Assembly: GCF_041296385.1 (NCBI RefSeq)
Contig: NC_091023.1
Coordinates: 21,790,924 to 21,854,923, forward strand
Length of the DNA: 64,000 nucleotides
From: Aphelocoma coerulescens
Taxonomy: Eukaryota; Chordata; Aves; Passeriformes; Corvidae
Direction: 5' to 3'
Position 1 is the stretch's first letter. Each line of letters begins with the position of its first letter. Of this stretch, positions 14,401 to 28,200 are shown piece by piece. A program made the position numbers and the translations under genes. The notes beneath the pieces were generated by a model. The model did no database searches. It saw nothing but the letters and a program-made list of their open reading frames with translations, and had not been told where the DNA came from.

Positions 14401-17400
14401 GAGCATAGAACTATGTACAACAAGCAGAGCAGAGGAATGACAAAAGCCACCCACAGTTGAACCAGAGAAAAATAACAGTAAGGGGAGATAACCTGGAAAA
14501 GTTTTCTCCACGGGGGTGGAGTTTAGGGTAAGGTTCATCTTGCATTTAAGCAATTAAATATACATTTGAAAACTGTTTCTTATCATCAAGAAGTAGGGTA
14601 GGCAGGCAGGAAAACATAGAGTGCAGTGTACACAGCTGAGCTGTAAACACAAAGCTAGTGAAAACACAATCCAAGATAAACTGAAAATAAAAACAGAGAA
14701 TTACTATTTCAGTCAGAATTTCATCTTCATATTGAATTCATCCAAAACTGCCATCTTAAATGTAACTGAAATTATCACAAAATTTCCCATCTGCCTCATA
14801 GGATGGCTGCAAACTCTTGGAGACTTGCTGCATCAATGTAGAAAAAGTTTGCTGCAAAGAGCATGGCTTTTTTTTCCCTAGAGCAGAAGGTATTTGGTAG
14901 AACAAGAGAGTGGGAATCATTTGAGATTATACAAGAAAATCAGCTGGGACCTCAAGTGATTTTGTTTGATGAGTCATAGGGTTGAGGAGGACAGACTTTT
15001 GTAGCAGTTGTTTGGATGGGATAGAAGGAAGGAATACACATGGCAGAGAAATAGTAAGGAAAAATTGCAGTGAATAAGCCAACACATAACCAACATAGTC
15101 AAAATGGCCTGTGGTAAATATATTTTCAATGCCTGGCAGAGATTTAAATGCATATTGTCTCTTAAATACATTCTGAATTATTAATATCAGATTGAAGAAT
15201 GAAAACATTCAGAATGATATATTCAGTGTGTTTTCCTATCCATTTTGCACTAATGGCACAATTGATATAAGTCAATATGAAAATCAATGCTGAATATTTG
15301 GCACAGTGTAGAGCTGCATGGCAGAATCCACTGAGAACTATTACATTCCAAAAATTAAGAACCTGCGAGGAAATAAATACGAATTACACGTAAGCAAATT
15401 ACATAAAGGTTTATGATTTCAATGATGAAAAAAAAGTGCCATCTGCTAAAATTAAAGACACCCTTAGCAGGACAGGACAGTTAAGCATTATCAGTGGGGA
15501 AAACTGTAAGTGCATATTTTTAATGACATTAAAAAATGCACCTTTTTTAATCACACAGTAATTGCCTAGTGTCCTCAGAAACAGTCACACAAGCTTAAAA
15601 CTTGTTGTCCACTTTACAAAGCCAGGAAAAGAAAAAAAGAGGCATAAGCTTGGGAAGAAGAAAGAAAAGACAAATACACAAGGAAAAAGATAGATATAGT
15701 TACTGAATGGGAAGTTTCTCTGCCTTTCTATTAATACCTAAGTACGATTTGTACGTCATGGTAGGTTAGAAAGGAACTGGTTGCAGAAGTCTTCATGTCT
15801 TCTTTGTGCTGAGCTGGTCTACCCACGGACCAAAGAGCATCTGATTTGTAGATGAACAAGGAGGACTTCAAGGACAAGGACCAAAAGAAATTTCTGTTAA
15901 AATGCAATTATATGATGAAAAAATGAGTCTGTAAGTGGTGTCAGTGAGTTCAATGCTCATCGCTGTGACTCCTGATGAGATTTAGTTGGCTTAACAAAGT
16001 TTTCTCGTTTCTACCACTGAAAGTCTGCCCGAGATCTGAACAACAAGTTGAGCTGTTTATGGTCCATGCGTCATCATCTACAATAAAGCATCTACATTTG
16101 GGACTTAATTAATACAGCCAGGTCAGAAATCAGCTCATCCCTTCCCAGAGCTGTGATGGCTCTGCAATGCTAACTGGTGTGAAGAATAGCACATAGTTAT
16201 TTTTCCACAAGAGTCAGCAGAAAGACTGAAAATACACAGGACATAGATCTGCTGTCATTTCTTGCAGTCACTTCTCTGACCACATGCATTTTTTAAAATA
16301 ACAAGTATTTTCTTTTCACTTGCCACAGCATTTGCTGTCCTTACCCAAGGGGTGTTTTGTCAGAGAGAGCATGCTTGATCCACATAAAATTATTGGCACT
16401 GTTACACTGCATCTTGCAGCATCCTGCTATTTCTGAGCCTTATTAGTTTAGAAGTGCAAGTAATTCTTCTAAGTAAAGGTTGTTTTATTTTTTCAGCATT
16501 TATAAGTTGATCCCATTCCTCTTGCTTACACAATAATATACATATTATTCAAATATCTACAAGCTGCGGCGGGGAGGTGATTAACTTTTTTTTTCTTGTC
16601 TAGTCCTTCCCATTCCTGTCTGCCAGTTGTGTGATATTGGGCAGAAATACTTATGGGAAGGCCTCTCTCACCTCTCTAGGTTAACTGCTGATTAGGGGAT
16701 GAGCTAGAGATATATTACATATAGAACTTAGAGTTCGATCCGGGCTTATGGATAATAACCACACTTTGTTCTTGCTGCTACTGGAAGAGAGTGATATGAG
16801 CTGAGCTACCTCATGCCAAATTGCTGCAGACTGACATTCTTAATTTTCAGAGGTAGGAAAACTGCCACCTCATTAAGAACACTGTGTTATTAGTTTATTG
16901 GCATGCTACCAGCACTGGAAAACGCAGCATGCCTGTCCTTGTGGCTAAAGGCAAAAACCTGGAGAAGCTTATAGAAAATTATTTCTTTGGACAAGAAGCA
17001 GAGAATAGTGTCTTTAAAGAGACTTGACACAGCAGCTAAAAGTAAAGAACTTTCTACTTGTGAATATATCCTTCCATTCCAGAACATCGTCCTAATTGGT
17101 GCATTTTCATCCACTTCAATTATTTTAAAGACCCGTGAATTTGAGACAGCTGATTGACATTCCAGCATGAAAAACTCCACAGTCCAACAAAGGGGATGAT
17201 ATCACAAGCAGGTCAAAGTGCACTCCCATCATAATGCAGATTCCTCCCCGTTTTCCCCACCTTCTACATTCTAGTGACACATGGGAATAAGATTAATAGA
17301 AAGGAAAAGCAGCTTTCATTCTGAACAGTCTTTCTGAAAATCAGCATTTCCAGCATTTCAATACTTATTTGCCACAGCAGGGAGCTAATCCTTTAAAAAA

Positions 17401-20400
17401 CCCCAACCCAATCAGCCAATCCGCCAACTGAACTGAAAGAATAATGACTTCTTTGAAGTTTTCTTTCACTGCACTGGGAAAGTTCAGATGCTCTTGCTGG
17501 GACAGTTCAGATGTCCCAACCCACACTAATTACAAGACAAGTCCTTCCCGTTCATTTTCATTGTTGAATGCCAGAATCCAAGGAAGGTAGGCTCATAATG
17601 AGGCCACTGCTGATTTTTGCACAGGTATTAGTCTCTAGCCAAGAGCTAATTCTCCATCTGAAAAACTTTGTTTTCCGGCTTCTGAAACTGCTCTTTCATT
17701 CCTAGCATGGTTTAATTGACATGTAAACTATCATACATCTTGTTTTCCTTTCACATGAAAGATTACTTGCAAATGGAATGTATCTAAAATGAATGGCTCT
17801 GCTCCATCATTGTGCACTGCCCTTTGCAGGAGAAACAACTAATGGGAGAGATGCATTGTTCTGGTTGAGATTTACAGCCTCACATTGTCTAATTATTCAC
17901 AACGCATTATCCATCATACCACAAACCTCTTCACAGGACTACCAAAAAACATTTGTTCCAGTTAAAGAACAAAACCTAAAACAGAGCTATCAAAAGTATA
18001 TGCAGCCTGCAATCCTTTATTGAGTATCATTTGGAGTATCAAACCTGCTGAACTTCACTTTTTTCTTTTAGGGTTTTTTTTTGAGCAATGGAATTCCTCA
18101 AAATTAATATGATCGGGTAGTGAGGCAAATTAAGTGTTGACTGAAATGATAAAATGTTTCTAATCTTCCTACTAAGGAGTTCTTTTAATATCTTTCAAGT
18201 TGAAAAATCCTAATCTGCTTTAATTGGCTATTAGCAATTATAATACAGGTGTAGAATTACCCTGCTAATGAACAAAAATATTACCTAAATATTATAAACT
18301 GAGTATAAGTAGATTCTGAAATACCAGCTGGGATTAGATGGGTAAAAACTGCTTCCTGATTAGAAAGCACTTTAGGCCAGAGATTAAATACAGAAAAGGT
18401 AAATAATGAATGATAGCATTAACATTAATAAGTACTTGGGGTTATGAGGAAATGATCTGGTTTGTGCCTGACCATTTTCCTCTACAGTGATATCCGTGTT
18501 CCAACCACTACTGGTAAGTGGTTGGCTTCTCTGTTTGCAGTCTTGGCATTGCACACAGATGATGGGGTTTTGAACTGATATTAAGTTCCACTGTCCTACT
18601 CTTGATTATAAACAGCAATGGGATGACATCTGTGTTGTATCTGCACATGAGACATAACCCTCACAGTGGGCTCTTTATCACACCAACCAGCGTGGTGAGG
18701 ACGTCTTGGACATCACTGCAAGGACAACAGGATCACCTGCAACTCCCTGGTAACACAATGACTAAAAGAGCAAGTTTTCTTGGGGTTTTCAATTCCTGGG
18801 TGACAAAATATGAAAATCAGAATGCTCCTATAGAACAAAACCTTCCAAGGAAGAATACAGTAGATACATCAGCCTTAATTTATCCTCGTATGGTGGACCC
18901 CTGCAGTAGGTCTCCAACAAACACTGCACCAGAAGCTATGAAAAGCTCTTTTTATTGCATGGGTAAGAAAAATAAAACCTGCAGTGCCAGAAGATACACA
19001 TGGTGCCTCTACAGCCAGCCCTGAGTGCAAGTTTCCCACCAATTCTACCTGAAATATCGAGCACTTTTACCACCCCGACTCAGAAGAATATGTTAAGTAA
19101 CTGAATTTCTTATGTTTAAATGCACTTCTGATCCCACATGCAAAATAAGAAGTTTATTGGGAAGTTTAGTTTTCCAAGCCAGGCACACAGGATGGCTTTT
19201 CTCAGTCAGCTTGAGAAATTAATGCTGTTTAAACTGAACCACAATTTACATCCCTGCTCAACACTACTGATAAGGCAGAGTACAAAGTGATTAGACCATC
19301 ACCAACAGAGTATCTTTCAGCAATTTCCATGTGATGAAAAGAACCATCTTCACTCATTTTCACGCTTTTCATTTTTGCACCAGAGATTATGATATGCAAC
19401 ATATTCCCGTGCATGTTGCGACAGGATGAGACCACACACACAAAGATAATCAAGAAGAGCAGAAAGTCACTTCAACTTTCCTTTAATCTGTTTGCTAAAA
19501 TCTGTCATACTCTGCCCAAAGTACTGTCATTTGAACAGAGCATGCTGTGTTAAAGCTTCAATCATACTACCCAAATATGAGGAATCTGGAAGCAGCCATA
19601 ATGTAACTGATGTCAGACCACCACAGCTCACATTTCCAGGAGCCTGACATCTCCAAATAAAAAGGACAGCTCTTTATTGCAGTTTTGGAAGTGTGTCCAT
19701 GTTTCAGACTGAATCATATACTTGTCTCAGTATCTGTGATCTATTTTTCCTCTGAAACATTTGCAAAATATATGAAAACACAACCCACTGTGCAGTTTAT
19801 TTGCCATCTCAGAGAAGTCTGAGCCAGTCCATTGAAATTCTGTCGAGTTTGCCTGACTTACTTGACATCCCAAGCATAAAGGAAGAGGCACCATCAATAA
19901 TCTACTGCACAAAAAGCTGGCTACAAATACCTTCTCAATGATAGATTAAAATCACATCTCTGTAGGGACAAAGTTCATATCTGTACAGGTTACTAGCACA
20001 GATGTATCAGCCTGGTAATTCCCTTTGAAGCAGAGGAACAGTTGGTGGGTCAACTGAGTTGGCTTGTAGGATCACACCAAGAGGGTGAGCTCCACATGAT
20101 GAGAGAGACAGATTTTTGTGGTTTTATCTTTGGAAGAGTGTTTCCTAGGCCCAACCACATTTTTAATAGCTATTACCAATTATCTAGGATAAGAAACTCC
20201 ATTGCAACCTGCATTCAAGTTAATGGGCTGCTTTGGGAAGCATTGTACACTGAATAAAACCCTGTTAGTTAGTTCCATATTGGAGTGTGGAAAGAGTTAG
20301 AGGCCTAATTCCCCTCAGAAATCAACAAAGAACGTATGTAGTGTGTGTATGGGGGATAGAAGCTTGGATATTTATATGTCTCCATTTTTATTCCAGTTTC

Positions 20401-23400
20401 TAATTATTTATTTAAATAGCAGCACAGAGGTGCACCTACAACAACGGATTCTCTGCAGTTTCTGTAATAAAGCCAGTCAGAAATAATGGAACAGCTGGAT
20501 ATTTGCAATACAAGCCTGTAATAAAAGTGTAAAATATCTCTGTGCATCAAAATAAATGTGAGGTCAAATAAAAGGGGTAGATTAAAACTCATTCCAGAGC
20601 CCAACTCCTACTTACACCTTCTGAGTGTAATCCAAAGCTTTGATTCTGCCTACATGCATACATTTAACGTTGAGCTAGGAGGAGTGAAATTTCATGTAAA
20701 AATTAAATTATACATGTGCACTTGGAGAATCAGATTCTCGTATACTCTGTTTACTCAAAAGGATAAAAGAGCCAGAAAAACATGCAAGACTGTAGAGAAA
20801 CAAAGAGCAGATTCCTCCTGGAAGAGCTACAGCAGCTGCTTGCATTAGAATCAGATTGGCTTTGGCTGTTCAATATTTAGACTCTTCTGTAGCACTTATC
20901 CAACCTGGACTACAACTTGACTAATTATGTGTGAAAGGAGTTGTGCTTCCACTGAATCACGTGCCTATATAGACAGTCCTTATGTATTTATAAGTAATGA
21001 ATCCTATAGACACCAGCAATAGTTCCCTAAAAACAAAACAGAGTCTTCCATAAAATAGTAAAAATCTTTATATTTACTGAAAATACAAGGATTGAGGATA
21101 CTTGACATCTTGCAGAATCAGGCCCTATTGCAATTTCATTGGAAGGCTTAACACCTTTTCCATAGCTGGTTAAAAAAAAAGCTTTCTTCCATATTTGATC
21201 AATAGAAGATTTTTCATAAATGTTTGAAATACTTAAATTATTAGTAATATAGTTGTAGAAACCTTACACAAATCATTGTCTCTTGGGAGAACCCTAAAGA
21301 AAAATCTTCAAGGAGCAAAGAATATTTCTATTTCTCTTTCTATCAAATTTCAGCTGCTCATACTTTACAGAGGAACTCTGTACAAATGCAAGGCTTTCCT
21401 GCCAAAGTCAAAACCTTCAGCATGTATTTTTCCCAGCTTCACTTCTAATTTATTGAAAAGGCAAAGTTTGGACTGAAGCTAACTCGCAGTGAAGTCAGTG
21501 TAGGTTGAGGAGTTAATGCCATATTTAATGCATCCCTGCAGGTAGATATGTTCTTTGGGACACTAGGTAATATCCTCTCTGGGACTTTCAGCAGCTTCCG
21601 TGTCTCTCTGCATCTTAGTTTTTACACCTCAAAAATGTGAATGTGAGAATATCTGTGCCCTGCTGCAGAGCACTTTCAGATTTTCAGGGTGAAAGGTGGA
21701 AATTAATGTGAGCTTCAGTCCTCAAACCATGACAATAAAGATACACAATCATGTCTGATAGTCTGAAAAGTACCAAAGCAGTGCTAAAATAAGCACGACA
21801 GCTTTTGGCTTTTGTGTGTGTTTGTGCAATGCCATTAGAATCACTGAAGCTGCACAGATAGAGAATGTGGAAGGGTTTTATTCACAAATTACAGGGCTGG
21901 TTTGTTTTTTGGTTGTTTTTTTTTTTTTCCTTAAAAGCAGTTCTAGTGGAAACAAACTAAATTAAGGAAAATGACAAATTATTTCCCTCATCATGGCAGT
22001 ATCGAATAGAGATTTATGTCTTTATTCTTTAGAGATTTCTATGACTGCATGAAACTATGAAAACTTTATATCCAAGGTAACAAAATACAGAAAAATACAA
22101 AATAACTTCTACCACCCAATCAAAGCAAACATAACCTGGGGGAAAAAAAATATGAAAAATCTGTAGACCAGAAATCTCCATCATTTCACCTCTGGATCAC
22201 AATAAATACTTAATTCCTTAATTTCTTCAAAGTATACAATAAATGCTTCCATTTATCTAAAATGTAGCCTGTCAAAACCAGCCTGGCTGGAGCCATTTGT
22301 GGTGGGACCTGAGTGTTATTTTACTGACTGAGCAGAATCCCTGGGCAGTTCTGTTGGGTTTATTTCATGCACACAATATAGAAGAGTATCTCTAAGGCAA
22401 CAGAGAGCTCCTGAGCAGAGACTAAAAGGCTTTAGAAAAAGATGTTCTGAGAACAGCCAGCTCAAGAAAACGCTTTATTCTGAGGTTTATTGGAAAGAAA
22501 CTCTACTATTACAATCATTAACAGCCTGCTGCAGACTCTAGTAGCAGCTTATTTTTATAATTTAGGCTTTACTTTTAAAGTGTTTGACTTCTAAAGATGT
22601 ACACAATGAACTCATTTCAACACAAGACAGGCCTGAATATATCAATGGTTACCAGTGGGAATGGTGTTTATCACTTCCACACATTTCACATACCTTTTTG
22701 TGTGACTGCTGCACCTTTAGAGGGTAAAAACCAAGCCTCGGTCTTGAAACTAAAGGTCCTGATTGATTGGCTTAAAAAGACAAAATTTGGATAAGAACCA
22801 GAGGCAAGCATGCCTACAAATAAACGCATTTCTGGCTGGATTGGTTTCCCTTTCAAGAGTTATTTATGTGCAACAACTTCTCATATTGAAATTCTGAGCA
22901 AAATCTTGCCTGTGCAGTTGGGTCTGGCTCTGCAAGGCTGATTATTTCGTCCAGTGCTGTTCTCTGTAACCCTACAGGCCAATATTTTGCTACTACAGTG
23001 ATGGGCCAGCTAATTGTAAAATCTTAATTATGGACTGATAACTTTGAAAACCCTAATTTCTTTCAGAAAAGAAACATAAATCACCAGGAAATGAAATAAC
23101 TGCTTTCAGATCAAAATACTCAATGTAAAAATGTCTATTAGGAGCCATAGTAAACAGTTCCAGTGTACTTTGAAGTGGAAATTCAGAGAATTTTATGAAA
23201 TTCTGCAAATCTTGAGTTACACTTGGAATGCATTTCCACTGAGTTATCAGAACTGAGCAGCTACTCTATGACAGTAATAGGTACAGATAAAGAAAAGCAA
23301 TAAAATGATTACCACTGTGTGAAAATTATGAAAATGTTACATTAAAAGTGCTCATCTGGAAAAAAAAAATCCTGCTGCATACATTTCAGCAGGTTTTCTT

Positions 23401-25230
23401 GCAGGCCTGCATATGAGGACTTCACACAGATCATGAACTTGCTTGTGCTTTTGTTGTTGCTTTCTTAAGAGAATAATATTGCCTTTCTTATTCCTGTATC
23501 AGCCAACATCTTGACTGGTATGCAAAAGGAATAAAAACTGCAGTATGAGTTTTAACCTTACTCCTGTGTTTTTTGAGCTCAAACCTCCCTCCAGTGACAG
23601 GTATCGATTTACTGCAGGTCCAGCTGAGGTACTAAAGGGGTTCCAGATTTACCACTAGCCCCTGACCCTATAGCCCTGCAAGGACAGTGGGAAATCCCAA
23701 CACAATATCGTGTCTTTCTGTTCCCCAGCTTAAAAAAATCCTCTTCTGTAAATGCACATATGTATATATACAGGGCTGCCTGAGGCTTTCAAGGAAGATG
23801 TCTTGCATCAGGCTTTCAGAAGGCTCAGAACTCCTGTATTGTTTGTTGCCTCTCTCTTGATCTCTAGGATAAACTAGAGAGCTACATTAAATTTTAGTCA
23901 CACTTAATCCTGAAACCTGGGAGGAAAAGCAGCACCCTATTTTTAGTTGAAATTCATTTGTAGTGATAAAAACTTGGGTGGTGCTTATAAATTCCTGAAA
24001 GAGAAAGTCCAGCTAAAGTGAAGTGTTAGCAGCAGCCAAGGCTGCTGCCTATCAAAGTGTTAGAGCATAAAGCAACCCAGTAAAACTTTGTCATCCAATG
24101 TACTGGTGGAGCTGCAGGGCAAACAGCCTCCAAAGAACATATTGCACTGCCTGGGAAACCCCAAATCTAATTTAACAATAAAAAACAAATAGAGTTCAAC
24201 AGAAATTACTCAAAAATCAATGGAATTGAATCTTATCAGTTAGGGGTTTTTTGAGCATATTAGAGAACTCTGGTTAGGGTATCTTGTTGCCTGTTGTTTT
24301 ATATTTGATTTTGCTAAAGGGCATGAGACTCTATTTTATTCTTTAACAAGACACCAGTCTTAACTTGGTCTTTGTTCACTAGAGTGCACAGGCTGCAGAC
24401 ATGGTTTGCTTCCATTGAGGGGATTGGAAGGGGAAAGTGTTTACGCTTCCCTGCTCCATACCCACATGCCAGAAAAACAAAGCACATTCCCTAACATCAG
24501 CAGAGATTCAATTACAGAATTAATCCTTTCAAGCAGGTGGTTTCTGGTGAATCCAGTGCCAGAAACAGGGTCCATGTCAGGTAAATCCAACATCTACTGC
24601 CAAGGAGTTAATCAAATAGTTATTATAACTTATTACTTGTCTAATTTAAGGCCTGCAAAGCATTGTAAACATTTCCGAGTTATTCATAAGTAACACAACA
24701 ATTATCTATGTCCAGATACCTCTGGGCAGATAGATAAATTGATTATTTTGCAATTTAACACATGAATTAATGCATGTGTGCCTGTGTCTGCACACACTAT
24801 TCAGAAATTTATCAGCAAGTCTGTTTATTACATCATTTGGCATCTTTTCCACCAGCAAAAAACGTCTAGGAACCCTTAAATACATATGTAGACTGTCACA
24901 TAGACTGAAATAACTTACCAACAGCTTTAAATCATGACATAAAAAATAAGGTTGTAATATTAATATTCACTAGCACTGGTTACACATCATTGTATGGACA
25001 AAGGAGCTGTCAAAGGGGATCAGGAAACTCTAGCCTTTTAAATGCTTTCACTGAGAGTGGCTAAGTTTCAGAGAAAGTGAACCTCCCTTCCAAGTATAAT
25101 GCACTAAACCAATTATGCCAAACTCAGCAGGTGCTTAGCTTATGCCCTGAAGCATGAGATGTGATTATTCTTATCTTGGTTTGCATACTGGAGCTACAAA
25201 TATTATTAATGGTCATAAAATCATCCAGCC

Positions 25231-25231
<1 letters not shown>
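11493..25231. other. Long AT-rich non-coding stretch, no gene recognised
   Basis: I found no gene, no recognisable mobile element and no RNA gene. Open frames stay at or below 140 codons (longest 18602-19024, plus), with no known motifs. Simple sequence includes a run of 16 A at 12681-12696 and a T-rich patch near 21901-21930. The stretch is ordinary unique AT-rich DNA by eye; very old repeats could be missed. Confidence 0.55.
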
Positions 25232-25262
<31 letters not shown>

Positions 25263-25264
25263 AA
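25232..25264 (+). repeat. (AAAT)n microsatellite, about 8 units
   Basis: A nearly pure tandem tract of the tetranucleotide AAAT/TAAA is directly visible. It lies in unique DNA and is not attached to a recognisable LINE tail. Confidence 0.95.
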
Positions 25265-28200
25265 TCTAGCCTGAAATTTTGATTTGATGACCTCTGTACG
25301 TGGCAAAATCCAAATGTTCCTTTTGTTTAAGCTGAATGCCTTAGCTGTCACGTGGTCACCTGTACTCATTGATATCACAGGACACAAGTACAAAACCTGA
25401 CCATTTTGTGTGCACCTTGCCCTTGGAGAGCAGGAGCTGTGAGCTCCACAGCTGTGCTCTGGGTAGGAAGACTCCATACAGATCTAGATGAATAACAGAG
25501 CATATAATTGTCCTCGAGATCTTTTTGAAGAGAAGCAATGAAAAAGTTTCTTCACAGAAACGCTACAGTGAGGGATGCAGAGTTTTTCATTATTAGGTCA
25601 TTATTTAATGGGAATGGAACACTGCCAGAGCTACCGAAAAGGGATCCAAAGACCACTGGCACCAATGGGAAATTTTCTGTGGATTTCAGTGGACTTTGGG
25701 CTAAGCCTCAGACAAGCTAAATCACACTGCCTAGTGTGGGCTATAGCTGTAACAGATGATTCCCAGTCCTGTTTAAATTAGGGTGAACCACCAAGGAACA
25801 AGTCATAACCTCTCTAAAGATCTTTCCCCAGACAACCCAGAAACCAGGCTCTGTCTCAGTATCGAGCACTTCCACCAAGGTGTGTCGATTTACAATTACA
25901 CTGATTGGATTTCAAGTACCATTCTGCTGCCCTGTTATTCCACCGTGATTTTTTCAAAATCCTCCAGATTTTAATACATCACCCTGCACTGGGAAGCACA
26001 TTAGTGCAGAGTCATTTTGTGTTAGTAATAAATAATTTCCTCCGAGACGCAAACAACAGCTCCGGCTTTTTGAAAGCTTGGCTGGGAGAAGGTTCTTGGA
26101 TAAATAGCCTCACTTAGAAAACATATTTGCAAGAGCCTTTGAGAAAGTGCCATGTGTATGACAGTTTCAAATGGTGCTTTAGGAACACTGTACTCGACCT
26201 GACACAAAACTGAAGGCTTTTTATTGGAACTTCCAATCCAAATGTCCTTTAGGCAACCAGCTAAATCATAATGAATTGTTTATTTGTGTTTGGCCTTTGA
26301 AACAAAAAAGAAAGCAAAGACTGAATCAAAGACCAAAAACATGAAATCAATCACATTAAGAACACACTAAGGAGTGTCTGTCAACAGTTTTGGGTTGTTT
26401 AGTTCATTTCCAACAAGCTTTTAGGATCTGATCTTGTGAACAGAGTGAAAGAGTATGTTTGAAAGACTCAACAACAAAATTTGCAACTTTAAGGTTATGT
26501 TGGTTTTTTTTTAAAGACTGTCAAAGAGTACATCTTTCTTTTGTTTCAAAGTGGAAAAAATTTAGCTCTTGAAATTCAGCAAGATTGCAAAGGTAATGAA
26601 ATCTGCAGTTCCTCCATTACTGATCCTAAGGCTGCTACACCATCCAGGAGCATGGCTCAAGTTATACTAACACACAAGCAAATTTCCAGGAGACCTTGGA
26701 AAGAAAAGGAACCAGTTGGGTGAATTAACTGATGCCTAAGGTCAGTTTGTTGCTCTGCCCAATGTGAGTTTTTATGTGAGTTCACTTAAGGACTTCATTC
26801 CCTGAGTTCAAGATGTCGATGTTGCCGAGACCCAAATACCTCTTGTCACCTGCATTCCCTGACCCTGTTTCAGCCAGAAAGGGATCTCACACTGAGCATT
26901 ATTATAAGACCATTATGCTGCCCTATTCCTGATTTGCAAGTCAAACTAATTGAATTATCATTTGCACTTATTTTCCAATGGTGTAATAAGGGAGAAATCT
27001 CAGGATGTAAAAAAGGGGAAATGCATTGTTGAAAAACTTTTGTTCTGTATTTTCTCAAAGAAGGAACTTGAAAACTAATTTAATCTGCCATTTATATATG
27101 GCAGCATACCTTCTAAAATATTGAACTGCAGAAGAATTTTATTAATTTAGTCCAAATGTGAAATTGGGAAGCATGTCCACTCACTCAGGCCCTAGCAGCT
27201 CATAAATTGGACTTTCCTTATTTCTCTTATCAGGTAAAAGAAAGCCAGACCACTCTATGAGTACTGAAATTTCTCAGCTGCTCCACTTCCAACAACATCT
27301 CAGCTAAACTCACCTCCTAATTTAGAATTTGAAATAACTATTTGTATATATATGTTTATAGATATATCCTAAAAATTCATGCATGTATGTGTATACATAC
27401 ACCTACTCACTACATACATACTCTGTGAGTAGGCACCTGCCTTGGCAATCTCTTAAGCAGACAGATTGAATACACTTAAATTGCTACAGCTTAATAACTT
27501 TGAAGCTCCACATGAATTGATTTTAGCGCTATTATACTGCCTTATCAGCAAATCCCCTGTCAAAGGAAAGGATTTGCGTGCGTGTGTCTGCCTGTGTGTG
27601 CACGCCTGTAAATAAGGGAGCTTTAACTACAGTGGTAGTAGAACCTACAAATCCAGCTTTAAAAGTATCATCTTCAGTGCACAGAGGTCATGTTTTATGG
27701 TGCTAAGGAAAAGAGAAGGAACATCTTATGAACAAGGTGCTGGACTCGGACTTCAGAGGCTCAGGTTCAGTTTCTCTCTCTGCCAGAGGCTGCTTCCATG
27801 ACCCTGGACAACTCACAGTTAAGCAAATGTTCAAGTCATCTTTTGTCTAAAGGCCAATATTGCCTTTCCCTCCTCCTTTGTACTTGCACGTAGATTACAA
27901 ACACTTTGCACCAGCTCGAGGGCTGTGGTTTGGGGGGAGGGTACTCTCTGAGGTTTTTTACTCTGGGTAAATACAGCATCTGGCACAGCTCAGCCCTGCA
28001 CTTTGCAATGTATGAATTTCTGTGGCACACAAATACTTAAATAATTATACTTTACAAATGAGGACCGGAGTCATTGTATCAAATTTCAGTTCTCAGAATT
28101 CTAAGAGAATACACATTAATGCCATATAAAGTAGGCGATTACTAAGATGAAAAAAAAGGGGGGATGGTAGTTGAGCAAAGGATAATTAGCATGATCTGTA

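Noticed and set aside
16733..16741. GTTCGATCC, a match to the tRNA/pol III B box
   Set aside because: The surrounding bases do not form a T-arm stem, no proper A box lies at the right distance and no acceptor stem can be drawn, so neither a tRNA nor a tRNA-derived SINE is supported.
18602..19024. Plus-strand open frame of 140 codons
   Set aside because: No recognisable motif or splice context; plausible by chance.
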